Of a stretch of 64,000 bases of DNA, positions 46,120 to 59,309 are shown one piece after another. The position numbers were made by a program, and so were the translations under genes. A model generated the notes under the pieces. That model was not told the origin of the DNA and searched no databases. It worked only from the letters and a program-made list of their open reading frames with translations. Source of the stretch: Chenopodium formosanum (lineage: Eukaryota > Streptophyta > Magnoliopsida > Caryophyllales > Amaranthaceae); the NCBI GenBank assembly GCA_024500155.1, contig CM044879.1:38399072-38463071 (forward strand), read 5' to 3'. Numbering within the stretch: the stretch's first letter is position 1; every line of letters begins with the position of its first letter.

Positions 46120-48700
46120 GAACATCTCAGGATCATATAATGTCGTTTAGAACCATATATGACCATTATATTGTTGTCATTAATGGGCCGCAATAGGCTT
46201 GAGTTCACGAAATCGGTGCAAGTTGCAAACTGGTAAATTGACCGTTTTAAGGCAAATAGGAGAGTTCCACCATCCAATTAGAATCTCGGAGGGTATTAGG
46301 GACCATGGTAAACATCTTTAAAAAATTTATTTTCAGGCGAAAAAAGATCAAAAATATCCAAAATTGAAGGCTATTATCCATGCTTTAGGAATTTTGGAGG
46401 TTACAGGGCCCGGTGGCGAAAAGTGTTGAGACCCTAGTGATACATCTTAGCGTCATATAATGCCGTTTGAAACCATATATGACCATTATATGATGTCATA
46501 AATGCTGTGATAGGCTTCAGTTCACGAAATCAGTGCAAGTTATGAACTGGTAAATTGACCATTTTCAGGCAAACTGGATAGTTCCACCCACCCAATTGGA
46601 CTACCAGAGGATATTAGGGACCAGGGTAAACATCTTAGCAATTTTTATTTTCGGGCGATTAAAGGTCAAAAAAATCCAAAATTGAAGACTATTATCCACG
46701 CATTTTGAGGAATTTTGAAGGTTACGGGGCCCGATGGCGAAAAGTGTTGAGACCGTAGAGGATACATCTTAGGGTCAGATAATGCCGTTTGGAACCATAT
46801 ATGAGAATTATATGTTGTCATAAATGTCCGTGAGAAGCTTGAGTTCACGAAATCAATGCAAGTTGCGAATTGGTAAATTGATCGTTTTAAGGCATATTGG
46901 ATGGTTCCACCCACCCAATTGTATCCCCGGAGGGTATTAGGGACCATGGTAAACATCTTTAAAAAATTTATTTTCGGGCGAAAAAAGGTCAAAAATTTCC
47001 AAAATTGAAGACTATTATCCATGCTTTTTGAGGAATTTTGGAGGTTACAGGGCCCGTTGGCGAAAAGTGTTGAGACCCTAGTGATACATCTTAGCGTCAC
47101 ATAATGCCGTTTGAAACCATATATGACCATTATATGATGTCATAAATGCCGTGATAGGCTTCAATTCACGAAATTAGTGCAAGTTGTGAACTGGTAAATT
47201 GACCGTTTTAAGGCAAACTGGATGGTTCCACCCACCCAATTGGACTCCCAGAGGGTATTAGGGACCAGGGTAAAAATCTTAGCAATTTTTATTTTCGGGC
47301 ATTAAAGGTCAAAAAAATCCAAAATTGAAGGCTATTATCCACGCATTTTGAGAAATTTTGAAGGTTACGGGGCCCGGTGGCGAAAAGTGTTGAGACCCTA
47401 GAGGATACATCTTATGGTCATATCATGCCGTTTGGAACCATATATGACCATTATATGTTGTCATAAATGTCCGTGAGAAGCTTGAGTTCACGAAATCAAT
47501 GCAAGTTGCGAATTGGTAAATTGATCGTTTTAAGGCAAATTGGATGGTTCCACCCACCCAATTGTATTCCCGTAGGGTATTAGAGACCATGGTAAACATC
47601 TTGGCAATTTTTATTTTCGGGCGAAAAATGGTCGAAAAATTTCACAATTGAAGGCTATTATCCACGCTTTTTGAGGAATTTCGGAGGTTACAAGGCTCGG
47701 TGGCGAAAACTTTTGAGACCCTAGGGGATACATCTTAGGGTCATATAATGTCGTTTGGAACCATATATGACCATTATATATTGTTATAAATGTCCGTGGT
47801 AGGCTTCAGTTCACGAAATCAGTGCAAGTTGTGAACTGGTAAATTGACCGTTTTAAGGCAAACTGGATGGTTCCACCCACCCAATTGGACTCCCAGAGTA
47901 TATTAGGGACCAGGGTAAACATCTTAGCAATTTTTATTTTCGGGCGATTAAAGGTCAAAAAAATCCAAAAATGAAGACTATTATCCACGCATTTTGAGGA
48001 ATTTTGAAGGTTACGGGGCCCGATGGCGAAAAGTGTTGAGACCCTAGAGGATACATCTTAGGGTCATATAATATCGTTTGGAACCATATATGACCATTAT
48101 ATGTTGTCATAAATGTCCGTGAGAAGCTTGAGTTCACGAAATCAATGCAACTTACGAATTGGTAAATTCGATCGTTTTAAGGCAAATTGGATGGTTCCAC
48201 CCAACCAATTGTAATCCCGGAGGGTATTAGGGACCATGATAAACATCTTGGCAATTTTTATTTTTGGGCGAAAAATGGTCAAAAAATTTCACGAGTGAAG
48301 GCTTATCCACGCTTTTTGAGGAATTTCGGAGGTTACAGGGCTCGGTGGCTAAAACTGTTGAGACCCTAGGGGATACATCTTAGGGTAATATAATGTCGTT
48401 TGGAACCATATATGACCATTATATATTGTTATAAATGTCCGCGGTAGGCTTCAGTTCACGAAATCAGTGCAAGTTGTGAACTGGTAAATTTACCGTTTCA
48501 AAACAAACTGGATGGTTTCACCCACCCAATTGGACTCCCAGAGGGTATTAGGGACCAGGGTAAACATCTTAGCAATTTATTTTCGGGCGATTAAAGGTCA
48601 AAAAAATCCAAAATTAAAGGCTATTATCCACGTATTTTGAGGAATTTTGGAGATTACAAGGCCCGGTGGCGAAAAGTGTTGACACCCTAGGGGATACATC
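46120..48700. repeat. Tandem satellite array: eight ~322-bp units forming ~644-bp dimers
   Basis: The landmark GATACATC recurs at 46439, 46761, 47083, 47404, 47727, 48050, 48372 and 48693, a spacing of 321-323 bp. Units alternate strictly. Odd units have AGCTTGAGTTCACG (first unit GGCTTGAGTTC) with CCATGGTAAAC or CCATGATAAAC. Even units have GGCTTCAGTTCACG (AATTC in unit 4), CCAGGGTAAA and GCGATTAAAGG or similar. The array is thus four A-B dimers. Units 1/3 and units 5/7 also form two A subtypes (TCTTTAAAAAATT versus TCTTGGCAATTT). Open frames through the array are by-products of the unit length and are not genes. Confidence 0.95.
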
Positions 48701-49074
48701 CCTGAATCCGAATTAACACAAATGGTGAACCGGGTGAAACCCCCCCAAAAAAAAAGTCGAAATTAATGGTATTTTTTTTTTTTTTTTTAATAGCAAATTT
48801 ATGGTATGTTTTAATCATGTCAAAAACATTAAAAGTTAATTTAAACACTAAACACCTTTTGTTTTTCTTTCCTATCCGGATTTATTTTGATGTCGACACC
48901 AACTATTAACAGTCCAAACGACCAAACTCCTATGATTTGAAGATCTTAAATCAACAACAACAATATACAACAAAATGATGTAAATACAAAAAAGAAAAGA
49001 TAAAAACCGACATCCAATACTAACTAAAAAAATATTTTTATTTCAAAACTAGCTAATAATACTAGTATGATAAT
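48701..49074. other. Spacer between the satellite array and the PME gene
   Basis: AT-rich, with a C7/A9 run at 48740-48755 and a T run at about 48773-48788. It contains the 3' flank of the PME gene; no other gene seen. Confidence 0.5.
49037..49042 (-). terminator. Candidate poly(A) signal of the PME gene
   Basis: TTTATT on the plus strand is AATAAA for the minus-strand PME gene, 33 bp past its stop codon. This is a plausible distance, but such hexamers are common in AT-rich DNA. Confidence 0.45.
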
Positions 49075-52000
49075 TTACAATGAATTAATCCATTCGGAAC
49101 CATCAATGAAGCTAAGCGAGATAAAAGGCCCCGCTTCTTCGTCCGTAAGTTCTCTAGACCATGCTACTCTCCCGGCAAAATTTGCCCCCGGACCTGTGCA
49201 CTTGTATTGTCCGTAAAACACCGTCCTACACGAATCCCAACGACGACATTAGTTCAATAAATAAATAAATAAAAAACTTCAGTATATGTACGTAATATTT
49301 AGTATACTCCATAATAAAAGAACAAAATACATGTATTGCATACAACATACGAGTACTAATAAACTCCATATTTCAAATAAGTTTATAAAGATAAAATAAA
49401 CGCGTTCTATACAAATTTAAACCCGGCCTAGAGGGTTAAATATAAGAGGTTACTTTTATTTCACCTAGCATCTTCATTACTAAATATGGACATAGTGATA
49501 ATGCAAAGTCCATGCGCATGCTATCTACAAAGAAATTGCTAGATATAGATAGGATTGTAGTCCTTACGTAGCACATTTTATAACTTTAAAATATACTTAT
49601 TCTTTCCTTATTTTTATTTTAACTAATTCTACTATAATTATTTTAAACCATGGTGGAATATCTAAGTTGATTCGAAGTTAGGTAGTATTAAAAGAATCAT
49701 TTGAACTACATAAAATAGCTACACATCATTCCAATGAAGTACCATTCTATTATATAGTGACAAAATTAGTGAATCTATGTACTTTCTAGGTTGGCTACTT
49801 AATTAAAATGATTAATAATCTTTAATTTGGTACGTTTATTTAAGATGATTAAATTAAAGTATATAATAAATTTAATTAGTGGATTGTATTTTTTGAGCAT
49901 ATAATATTCAAAAAATAAAATAAAATTATGGTGCCATCCAATGTGGACTCTAGCAAAAATAGGTAAGATAAAGAATGAGCTTTTTAATTTTAATATTACA
50001 AATTAAAGTTATAAAAATGAAAGAGGAAAAAGTTTGGAATTTTATGGGGGAATCTGACTAGCCTTAAGGTGGAATCTGGTTCTTAGTTTCTATGTTTGGG
50101 TTGAGCTCTTTGCTTCAATCATAATATAAAGTCATGCACGGGTGTAAGGGCTTAGTCCCACCACCAACTCTCTATAATGGACTTTATGTATTTGAGTGTT
50201 TCCCTCTTTTCTATTTGAGTGTTTCCCTCATTTTTTCTATTTTTATAGTAAGACGATAGGAATTAGGTCGAGTTGATGTAATTCCAACCTAGGATAAGAT
50301 ACGGGTCATGTAATCGAGTATGTGTCAAGTACTGATTTAGCTGTAGAGTACATGTGATGAAAAGCTTGATCATATTATTTCGTATACTCATCACAATAAC
50401 TTGAAATACTACGTGTCTTTTTAGAATCTATTACTGTTGCATGTAATAAAACAGAGAATATCGATCAATGAACTTGATTATTACTATTATAGTTAAAATA
50501 CCTTTTTTAAGTTTCTAGAGCTACTTAATATTCCTAGTTCAATAAGTTCAAGATCTTATTCTTAACAATAAAAACTCAATTTAATTATTCTTTGATTCAT
50601 ATACAACAAAAAGGCCAAAGGTTTGGTCATAGACTCATAGCTAGTGATAAATTCCGCACGCTTTTCAGTTTGTTTTGTTCTTTACATAGTTGCTTTTCAT
50701 GCTTATACCTTTGTCATCTACCATTTAACTAGACTATCTTATATTAATTAGCCAAAGATCAAGTCCTTTAGGTTCAATAAACACAACTTGGTACTTTTAT
50801 GCTACATACACACTCTTACATGCATGACAAGAGCCAAGAGGTAGGTCGTCTAGCTAGTCCTTTATGCATATGTTTAATTTATGCAACTTGGTACTATAAA
50901 GTTATGTTTATATATTCTTTCGCTTAATATAACAAGAATAGTTTTCACCCTATGGCACCGGATCAACCCACCACTGTATGTATTAGTTCACACACTGACG
51001 TATGACATACATGCAACCACATAACATCTAGGTATAGTACAAGGTATACGTTCCTTTAAGTAATTAATAAGTACACTCGGACTTTAAAAAACCATCATGC
51101 ATACATAATAAATACGCGTGATAAGTAAAAGAGAGATGGAGGACATACAATTCGCGGTTAGGGTCACCCCAATTATACCAGCCAGCGGGAATGATGATGT
51201 TGTCAATGTAAGTGTAAGCGAAGACGACCCTAGAGAAGGGACCCCAAGCCCTACCAAGGTACAAAGCACCTGAGCCCGTGACCTTACAGTTAACAAAAGA
51301 GAAGCCAGTGTCATCTAACATGCTACTCCTTCCTTGCGCTGTTACTGCCCCGTATCTTTGTGCTATTGCGTGCACATGACATCCCTGCCATCCAATCATC
51401 CATTATTATTATACATTAATTTCTTAATACAAAATTATTAATCAAGGCTAATTATAATGAAATTCACCACAACATTGAGAATAAGGAATTTTGCTCTTGT
51501 ATTTTTCTATTTGTATGAGTATGATTTATGTATAATATAAGATGTAGTACGTTGTATCTAATTGATGATAAATAAATACGGTGCACTCTACAACTATATG
51601 GCTTGATGCTAATAATTTGTTTAATTTTACGTGTTTTAGGATATGATTATATAATTAATAGACCGAAAATTAAATATTTCACTTTACAAAACATTTTTAT
51701 TAGATTAACTTTCAAAAGTATTGTCACAAAAGTTTTTTCTTCCCCTCTATAAACTACGGATTATATATCATATTAACATACAGAGTGTAAGACAAGAAGA
51801 TATAATAATGGATAGATCCTAATAATCTTAAAACCGTGTCGATTTCGAATGGAGGGAACCTAACAGTAAGGGGATGATATAATGTAAGTAGACAATATAT
51901 TCACATGAAAGTTCATATCTTTTTGTCTACATTGTTATAGATGATTTGTTTTCGGCTTTTTGCATGGTTTTGTCAAACCAATTGTTTCTTTCTGCTTTTA

Positions 52001-54514
52001 AGTGTATATTTTCACGAATTTCTTGTTTCAATCTGTTATTAGTTACAGCAATTAAAAGGGACTTTTAAAGTAATTACTGTATTCTAACCTCAAAAAAGTA
52101 ATTAGTAAATGAAATATTCCTCCAAGACAAGGACAAAAGTGGATATACCATATTCATACAATATATAGAGCTGGCCAATAACACTAAAGTTTCTACTTTT
52201 TCTGAATTCTTTAATATGGATCGTTAATTATAAACATTTCCACAAAACTTTCTACTAACTTCTAAAAAGAGTTAGCACGTCATTAACAGAACATCTTAAC
52301 CGGTAATCATGTACATAAATCAACATTGATCGTCACTATCAATCATTGATTAAAGTTATTAAACTATGATTGACTAATATATAAGATGTGTGAAAAGGGT
52401 ATATCAATAACAATGTTCTTTAATTTAACCTATTAATTAAAATACTCCGTATGACTACTATAGAATTTTCAAATTCGAAATAAGTATGACTAGAATTTAC
52501 GATCATGTGTAAAATAAATTCATATGAGGGTTAATCAAATTCAAGTGATTTTTATAAATGAAATATATATACCTCAAAAAGAGAGAGGCCATTGCCAAAG
52601 ATGAAATCAACAGAACCCTCAATGTAGCAATCTTTGTAATAATGTCTACCAAAATGATCATAAAGAGTGTCTTGTGCTCCCAAAAATTTACATCCTATAA
52701 AAGCAGCTGTATCTGCTGATATTCTGAATGCCACTGCTTGTACACTTTGTTCTCCTGATGCTGGTAATGGAGTGGTATTCTGCATAAACATAATTCGATA
52801 AAAGAATTTTACGACATGTTTGGTAGACAGTTATAAATGATTATACTAATGAATTGAATACTCTAAATTATCTCATGCTTAGTTAGATATATACCCGAAT
52901 GTATGATTAAAATTTAGTAAAAAGTATTACTTAGGTTTGAAAATTACTCATCATAATTTGAACTAATAATGTCATAACTGAATGCAAACCGAAGGAATAA
53001 TATTAAATTACACCAAGTCAACCTCCAAAATCACATGCAAATCAAACAAGCTCAAAATAAAATCCCAAAAAGAAACAAAAAAATGTAGAAATTTTTCATG
53101 CTAACTCAAAGATTTGTCTTAAAGCTTATAATAATTGGGACCTTATATAGGATATTTTAAAAATAGTACATGAAAAATATATCAAATTGAGAGGGACATA
53201 AATAAAAAAGATAGATAAGAAAATAAAAACCTTGAATGTGATGTTCTTGGCCATGAAATAAAGAGAATTAACAGCAAATGTAGCTGAACTGTAAGTTCCC
53301 AAAGGTTTGCCATTGGGCCCAATTGTTTTTGCTGTGTCTCCCCATTGGACTATTGTGTTATCTGCTCCTTCCCCTTGTATGGTTATGAAAGATTTTAGTG
53401 GTGGTATGTTCACCTTCTCCCTATAAATTCCATAAAATTAATCCACAAAATATTTAGAATATGTAAAAATCTCATTCAAATTATATCATCATCAAACAAA
53501 AATCATTAAAAATCTAAAGTTTATACTTTGTATAAGAACAATGATCAAATGAAAGTATGTACAGTTTTGGGGTAGTACTCAAGACACGGGATTAAAAAAA
53601 TATCGTATACATTAATGTGGCTTTGTGACCTTTTATACACAATTAAAAAAATAAAAAATCGAATGCATGAAAGGTTTTAAGTTAGGTATTCAAGACATGA
53701 GATAAAAAAAAAAAAATCTTGTGTACATTTAAAAGTGTTGTGTTTGTAACCATATACATCTAAATGTAGCAACAAATGCATATAAAGTCTTGGAGGAGGC
53801 GGTAACCTATTAAAAATCTCGTCTACATTATTGGTCTCGGTGACAAAATGTATACCGGTAAAAACTAAAATAAAATCAAATGCATGTAATTTCCACCGTT
53901 GGAATAAATTTTGGAATAAAACCCTTTTTAAGATTTACGTTCATAAAATCAAATTCACTATCATCTCCCAAAATTATTAAAAATTATAACTTATGATCAT
54001 TAGGCATTAGCCTATCAACTTACAAAAAACAGAGCATTTCACAAAGGTGAAAAAACAGAGCATTCCAACAAAAAACAAGAAAAAAAGAGAGAAAAAACAA
54101 GAAAACTTACGTGTAAGTTCCGGCTTTAACCTTGATAACAACTCTAACAAGATTAATGGCGGGAAGAGAATCAATGGCATCTTGAATAGTAGTAAAATCT
54201 CCAGTAACAGGGTTTTTACTAACAGTCAAAGTGTAAGAAGGAAATAGCTTATTTTTGGCTGTTTTAAAAAGGGTATGTTTAAGACTACCAACAAAATTAA
54301 CCCACTTCATAAACTGTTTCTCTGAGTTATATGTTTGTGTCATATTAATGGTTAATTGTTTCGGGTTCGGTTTTCGGTGTTTTACATGATGGATTTTACC
54401 ATGTTTATGATGATGATGATCACTATGACCTTTACCATGGCATAATCTTTGGTAGATTGAACAATGTAACAAAAAAAGTAGGAGAATTGAAAGAAATAGT
54501 TTTTTCCTAGACAT
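49075..54514 (-). CDS. PME53: Pectin methylesterase, PME53-like (five exons)
   Basis: 395 residues from five minus-strand exons: 54111-54514, 53231-53420, 52573-52779, 51149-51384 and 49075-49225. All introns are GT-AG and the joined length (1188 bp) stays in frame. Pectinesterases (EC 3.1.1.11) demethylate homogalacturonan in the cell wall. A signal peptide (LFLSILLLFLL) and a His-rich stretch precede the catalytic domain; no PMEI pro-domain is present, so it is a type II PME. Key sites: GTYTE (132-136), Gln212 in QAVAF, Gln234/Asp235 in QDTLYDH, Asp256 in DFIFGN, and Arg312/Trp314 in LGRAW. All catalytic residues are present. The segment FVGSLKHTLFKTAKNKLFPS before the domain is very like Arabidopsis PME53 (At5g19730), on recollection. 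The protein ends DGSEWINSL, the normal family terminus. Confidence 0.95.
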
Positions 54515-54621
54515 AACTATTATTTAAGGACTAAAAATAAAGTTGTAGGAATTGTAGGAAATAGCTAAGAGAATGTGGAGGGAATGTTGATGGGATGAGT
54601 TCAAAGAGTGGCAAAATGTGA

Positions 54622-54631
54622 GTTTATATAG
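54622..54631 (-). promoter_or_regulatory. TATA box of the PME gene
   Basis: CTATATAAAC on the minus strand lies about 110 bp upstream of the PME start codon, which fits a 5' leader of about 75-80 nt. Confidence 0.65.
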
Positions 54632-54649
54632 TATTACATAGTTTTAGGT

Positions 54650-55674
54650 GGAAAGTGAGTTTGTTTTGTAGTTTAATGGAATGTTATTATAGGTCACGGG
54701 TGCTTCGGCTTACAACATTACAAAAATAAAATGAGAGAAAGTGAGAGGATTCACAAGTGAGGAATGTAGGCCACAAAGACATGGGAGGATCCCACGTTTG
54801 CACTACTTTTCGAATTTGGATCATTTAAAAATATACACTGAATGATTAACTTGTTCTCCATAAAACATTATTAGAAATCAGCAGGTTTTATTGCAATCAC
54901 AACGCCACGTAAATAGTCTGTAAAAATAATGATACATGCGTGTTTTTAGTTGATCATCTGAATAAAAATAAGTTTTAGGGGTAATTAGGTCTGATTAAAG
55001 ATGTTCAAATTCAATCAATTAAGTACATAAACCACATGAGTTGAAATTAGTGGCAATCAAGCTGATTCAGACCAACAAGATCTAATAAGATCATTTCAGA
55101 TAACTTTGGATGAAGCGAACGCATCCTTAATTCACAAGAGTAATGATATACATTCAAAACGATGTTTTATAGAGAACAAGTACCAAATAGGATAATTTGT
55201 AAAGAATTCTATTTTTAGTACCAACTTGTTATGGTAGTCTTTTCTTAATTGGTGTAAATACCCGTGAATGCCTTTTTTCTTGAGTTGGTTTTGGTTGTGG
55301 TTGTGTTTGTGTTTGTTTGTGGATAGATTATTGTTTATCAAGTACTATTATCTCATGAGGATTGTATTATCTTGTGGCCTTATTACTAATCAACCTTGTT
55401 AAAATAATTAATAAAGATGGATATCACATGACTGCTAAATTTGATGGAATAGTAAATCTGTCAAAAAAAAAAAAAAAAAAAAAAAAGATGGAATAGTAAA
55501 ACATTATAAGGATTAATTTATAAGAATCCAGTAATTTTCTCATTTGAGACTAGTTTATTAACTAAACTTTTCAGTTATCAATGTGATCATTGTCGAACTT
55601 TCCATGTTTTGTTGACCTTATATACCTCGTTTGTTTCTGATCCAAGAATCAAACAATTGGGAGTTTGGGACACC
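54650..55674. other. PME upstream intergenic DNA, no gene seen
   Basis: AT-rich. An A run lies at about 55461-55486. Short frames only. Confidence 0.5.
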
Positions 55675-55870
55675 TACATTCCAGTGTTTTTTAATTTTTT
55701 CGGTGTTCTACCCGTTTCACCCTTTGGGCTAATTTAGATTCGGATATTAGCTCTGGGTGGTTAAGTTCCAATCCCCTCCCAATTATTGTTGTGGGGGATT
55801 GAACACGGATCCTCCCTACCAAGTGTAAGTCTCAATCACCACTACACCAACACGTACATTCCAGTATTTT
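55675..55870 (-). mobile_element. tRNA-derived SINE, family 2
   Basis: The body is about 55691-55854, read on the minus strand. It is flanked by the 16-bp repeats TACATTCCAGTGTTTT at 55675-55690 and TACATTCCAGTATTTT at 55855-55870 (one mismatch). The minus strand starts with an A-box-like TGGTGTAGTGG, followed by GTTCAATCCCC, a B-box match; the 3' end is A-rich. It shares no tail with the family at 849, 7449 and 36405, so it is a second SINE family. Confidence 0.82.
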
Positions 55871-57545
55871 ACTATGGTAAAAGAAATTAATTGATATTGC
55901 CTCTAGACTTATTTTAATTAACTATCCTAAAACACAATTGACCACAGTGCTTAACCAAACTATTTAGCCTTAGTAGGTGATTTGCATCTGTATTGTACAC
56001 CTATTTAGGTGCTTAGTTTGTATATTAGGTAACGCATGTTGTACATACGACGTCATGTGTACACCATACATTGAATGCATATTATTCTGCCACAAGAGTA
56101 ATTTAGAAACTATAAGTGAAATTTTACATGTCTTGTGACTCCTTATTGTCAAATCAAATGAATTTACTCCGTACTTTATTAGCAAAGAGAAACATAGTAA
56201 GGTTGAATCTCTAGCTAGTACAAATTTAACCTAATCATTCTTATAATTGATGAATTGATGAAAGAGAGCCACGCCATTCTATTAAAACAACTAGAAGTGA
56301 GGGCTGGAGTGATAAATATAATTTAAATTGACCACAAATTAAGTGTTTTTTTAGCGTCTTTAAAACATTGAATAATAAAAATTGAACAATGTATGCTAAG
56401 ATGCACAAACACTCGTATATAATACTTATGAATTACCATAAAATATACCATCCTTTCCGAATTGATTTATTATCCCACAATCTAATGACCCTAACTCCCA
56501 CAACAACAAGCAACAAGCATCGTTTTCCTCTCAATTTCATATTACACCTCTCTCGGCAGTTTTATCATCACTTTAACACTTCAAACCATAAATATTCATT
56601 TCATAATAGTCATTTATGATATTTATGCCTAAATGACTTTATAATTTAATCATCCCGATAAAAATTATGTTGCTAGTCACTACAAATTTTCGCATGGAAA
56701 AAAAGGAATTGAAAATTCTATAAGTATATAGTAGTATAATTTGTGGAATTTTATTGTGACAAGTACTATGTTTCATGTTTGTGCAAAAACTATAACAACG
56801 TACGAGTAACATAAAAGTGTCAAAACCATCAACTTTTCACCAAACGCACTGTAAAACCGCCTTTAGAAAAACAGCGTTTTCTATCATAACAGTTGTTTTT
56901 TGAGCTCAAACCAAACATGTTGATGGCCCATAAAAGTTCACGGATTGATCAAATAATTAGCTGCTTTGACAACCATAACACATTTGCTATTTTACTACCT
57001 ATCTATGCACATGTTTGGGAGTTGGAACCGCCATACTTTTAGTTTTAATGGTGCTACATCTGCTACGATTGCTATTGTGGCCTACATTCTAGTATGGTGA
57101 TTAAAGATAGCGATTTTATCGTAAAGTTTTATTTTAAATAAACTCGTAATGCATGCATGACTTATTGTGAGATCAGAGTGACTTTTTTACTTTATAACTG
57201 TATGTTTATTACTTATTTTGAAATTAATGTTTCAACCCGTGTCTAATAATAATATAGAGTGAGATCATCTCAACTAGTACTTACTCTTAATTAACTAGAA
57301 TAGTTAGTTGGGATGATTTTATAATAATTTTGCCTAAGATGATCATGAACATGAGAAACTTGTGATTGGAAATGGTCTTGGACCCACAATTGTGAGTTTA
57401 GGACCATTTTCTACCACAAAATTTTGGTACCACAAAAGAATGTTCATAATTTAGATAATTTAGCAATATTACAACATATAATGGGCTAACGTTGGTTTCT
57501 ACTATAGGACGGCTATTGGGATGGATGCCAATGGAAAGAATGCAA
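55871..57545. other. AT-rich intergenic DNA, no gene seen
   Basis: No supported gene. At 56826-56936 there are short inverted ends (CCATCAAC / GTTGATGG) that might mark a decayed element, too weak to call. Confidence 0.45.
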
Positions 57546-57636
57546 CTCCCTCCGTCCCTTAATACAATGCCTCTTTCTCTTTATTATGTAAGGAATAAAT
57601 ACTCAAAAGAGGCATTGTATTAAGAGACGGAGGGAG
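57546..57636. mobile_element. Stowaway-like MITE, 91 bp, strong hairpin
   Basis: The termini are CTCCCTCCGTCCCTTAATAC and, at the right, GAGACGGAGGGAG. The arms 57546-57576 and 57606-57636 pair over about 31 bp with roughly one mismatch. TA follows on the right (57637-57638); the left flank reads AA, so one base of the duplication has changed. Same length and subfamily as 2692-2782. Confidence 0.85.
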
Positions 57637-57638
57637 TA

Positions 57639-58324
57639 TTAGAATTGAGAAGCCTTAAATTTGAACCTCGGAATTCAAACTTTATCGTTCATAATAGTAG
57701 TTAACTATATATCTAAGTCAACATATGAGTACTTATACTTACCAAAACAATAATTAACTAAAGATTATATAATTTCACCAACTTCATGATAAATTTGTTC
57801 ATAGAAAAAAAAAAAATGGTGATTTGGAAAGCACTTAATTGTTTATACATAAATAACAAATTCTTATCCTTGAATTAGAAAGTGGAAGTAATGGTTGTAA
57901 GTTATAATGTATGAGAACATAGCTTTATGAGTATGATCAAAGTCCAAGTCCACGTAACTCCACCCTGCCACCCACCGCCCTTGCCACTCTTCAACTCATC
58001 CTAAAAAAGGCCTTAATGACCTAACCATGGCTTCTAATACAAAATTAAATATAAATCAATTTGTGGCTATTGAATTTTATCATATAAACTAATTCAATTT
58101 TATAGATTGAATAAATTGTGGTTAGTATTAATTCGTATAATTAAAATTTCATAATGCATTAGCAAAACTTAGTAATAGGTATATTGTATCTTGAAAAAGT
58201 ATTGCCTATTTGCATAGTTCTAGCACATTAGTTGAGTTTGAATCAAGTTATGTATCCTATATATTAATTCATCGAAACGTATACTTTAATAAAGAAATGA
58301 GTTATTTCAACGCAAATCTTATTT
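57639..58324. other. AT-rich intergenic DNA, no gene seen
   Basis: Nothing recognisable between the two MITEs. Confidence 0.5.
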
Positions 58325-58497
58325 TAAGGGCATGTTCTGATTGACTGAACTGAGGTGAGCTGAATTGGACTTATTAGAGATGAATTGAACTAAACTGAAT
58401 ATTTTATTAGAGAAGGAATTTATGATAAGAACTGAACTGGACTTATTGAAGTTGAACTGAATTGAACTGAAAATAATCTGAAGAGAACAAACCCTAA
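58325..58497. mobile_element. Tourist-like MITE (CTGAA/TTCAG-rich family)
   Basis: The body is 58328-58494 (167 bp), flanked by TAA at 58325-58327 and 58495-58497. The ends are GGGCATGTTCTGATT and AGAGAACAAACCC. The interior is rich in TGAACTGAA. It is in the same orientation class as the copy at 7576. Confidence 0.82.
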
Positions 58498-59309
58498 CTT
58501 GATTTATTATCACCCTTTTAGATGTAAAGCAAAGGGATTTGGTGGATTCAAATTGTCACAAATGTATACACTAAGTGTATATAGTATTAACAGTCGAACT
58601 TGCATTTACAAGCTACTAAATTAGGTTTTCCTCAATGTATAGATTTGAAAGAAAAATAAAAGATCGTTATGCCTCATGCTCAACTATCTTTCTTTAGGGT
58701 TTTTTTTTTCTCTCTGTCCCCTCCATTTCATCATTGTATGAAAACTATCCAAACAAACCGATTTGCGGAAAAAGTACCCAAAAAAAAAACACCCACATAT
58801 AGAACTTTTTGGCCAAAGTGAAGCAAGTAAAATGAGACAATGTAGTAGATACAGTAAAAACACATTTTGCACCCAAAAGAATGTACTATGTTATTTTATT
58901 AACACATTTGTAAAAAATAAAATAAAAACAACAACAATAATAATTTTCAATGTAATTAAATAAACCGCAAGCCAGTATAGAAGAGAGAAAAGGAGAGAAA
59001 TGCACCTGGCTGATGAAGAATAGAAGAGACGACAGATAAAAACTGCGGTTTCAGTTCTGGAGAAGGCAGAGTAAATATAAAAAACTACCCATTTAATTAT
59101 AATTATAATTATAATTATATAAATAATTTACTCGTACGTAGTATATTACATTGAACTGCATCTTTAATTCTTTACAGGCTATACAAAATATGGTAAGAAA
59201 CCCTACCGATATGTATTATGTAATGTACATAAATTTACAATTTCATCTATTGACGACCCTAAAAACGAAAACAGAGAAAGTACCCAGGAGGCTGCGACAG
59301 GAACGATTT
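58498..59309. other. 3' flank of VPS15, no gene seen
   Basis: AT-rich. It includes the AATTATAATTATAATTATA simple stretch near 59096-59118. The VPS15 3' UTR should lie in its right part. Confidence 0.45.

Noticed and set aside
46666..48369. Open frames of 60-154 codons in the tandem array
   Set aside because: The same peptide recurs with the repeat period; no domain or splice structure is visible, so this is repeat sequence and not a gene.
56826..56936. Foldback with CCATCAAC / GTTGATGG ends
   Set aside because: Only 8 bp pair and no flanking duplication is visible.
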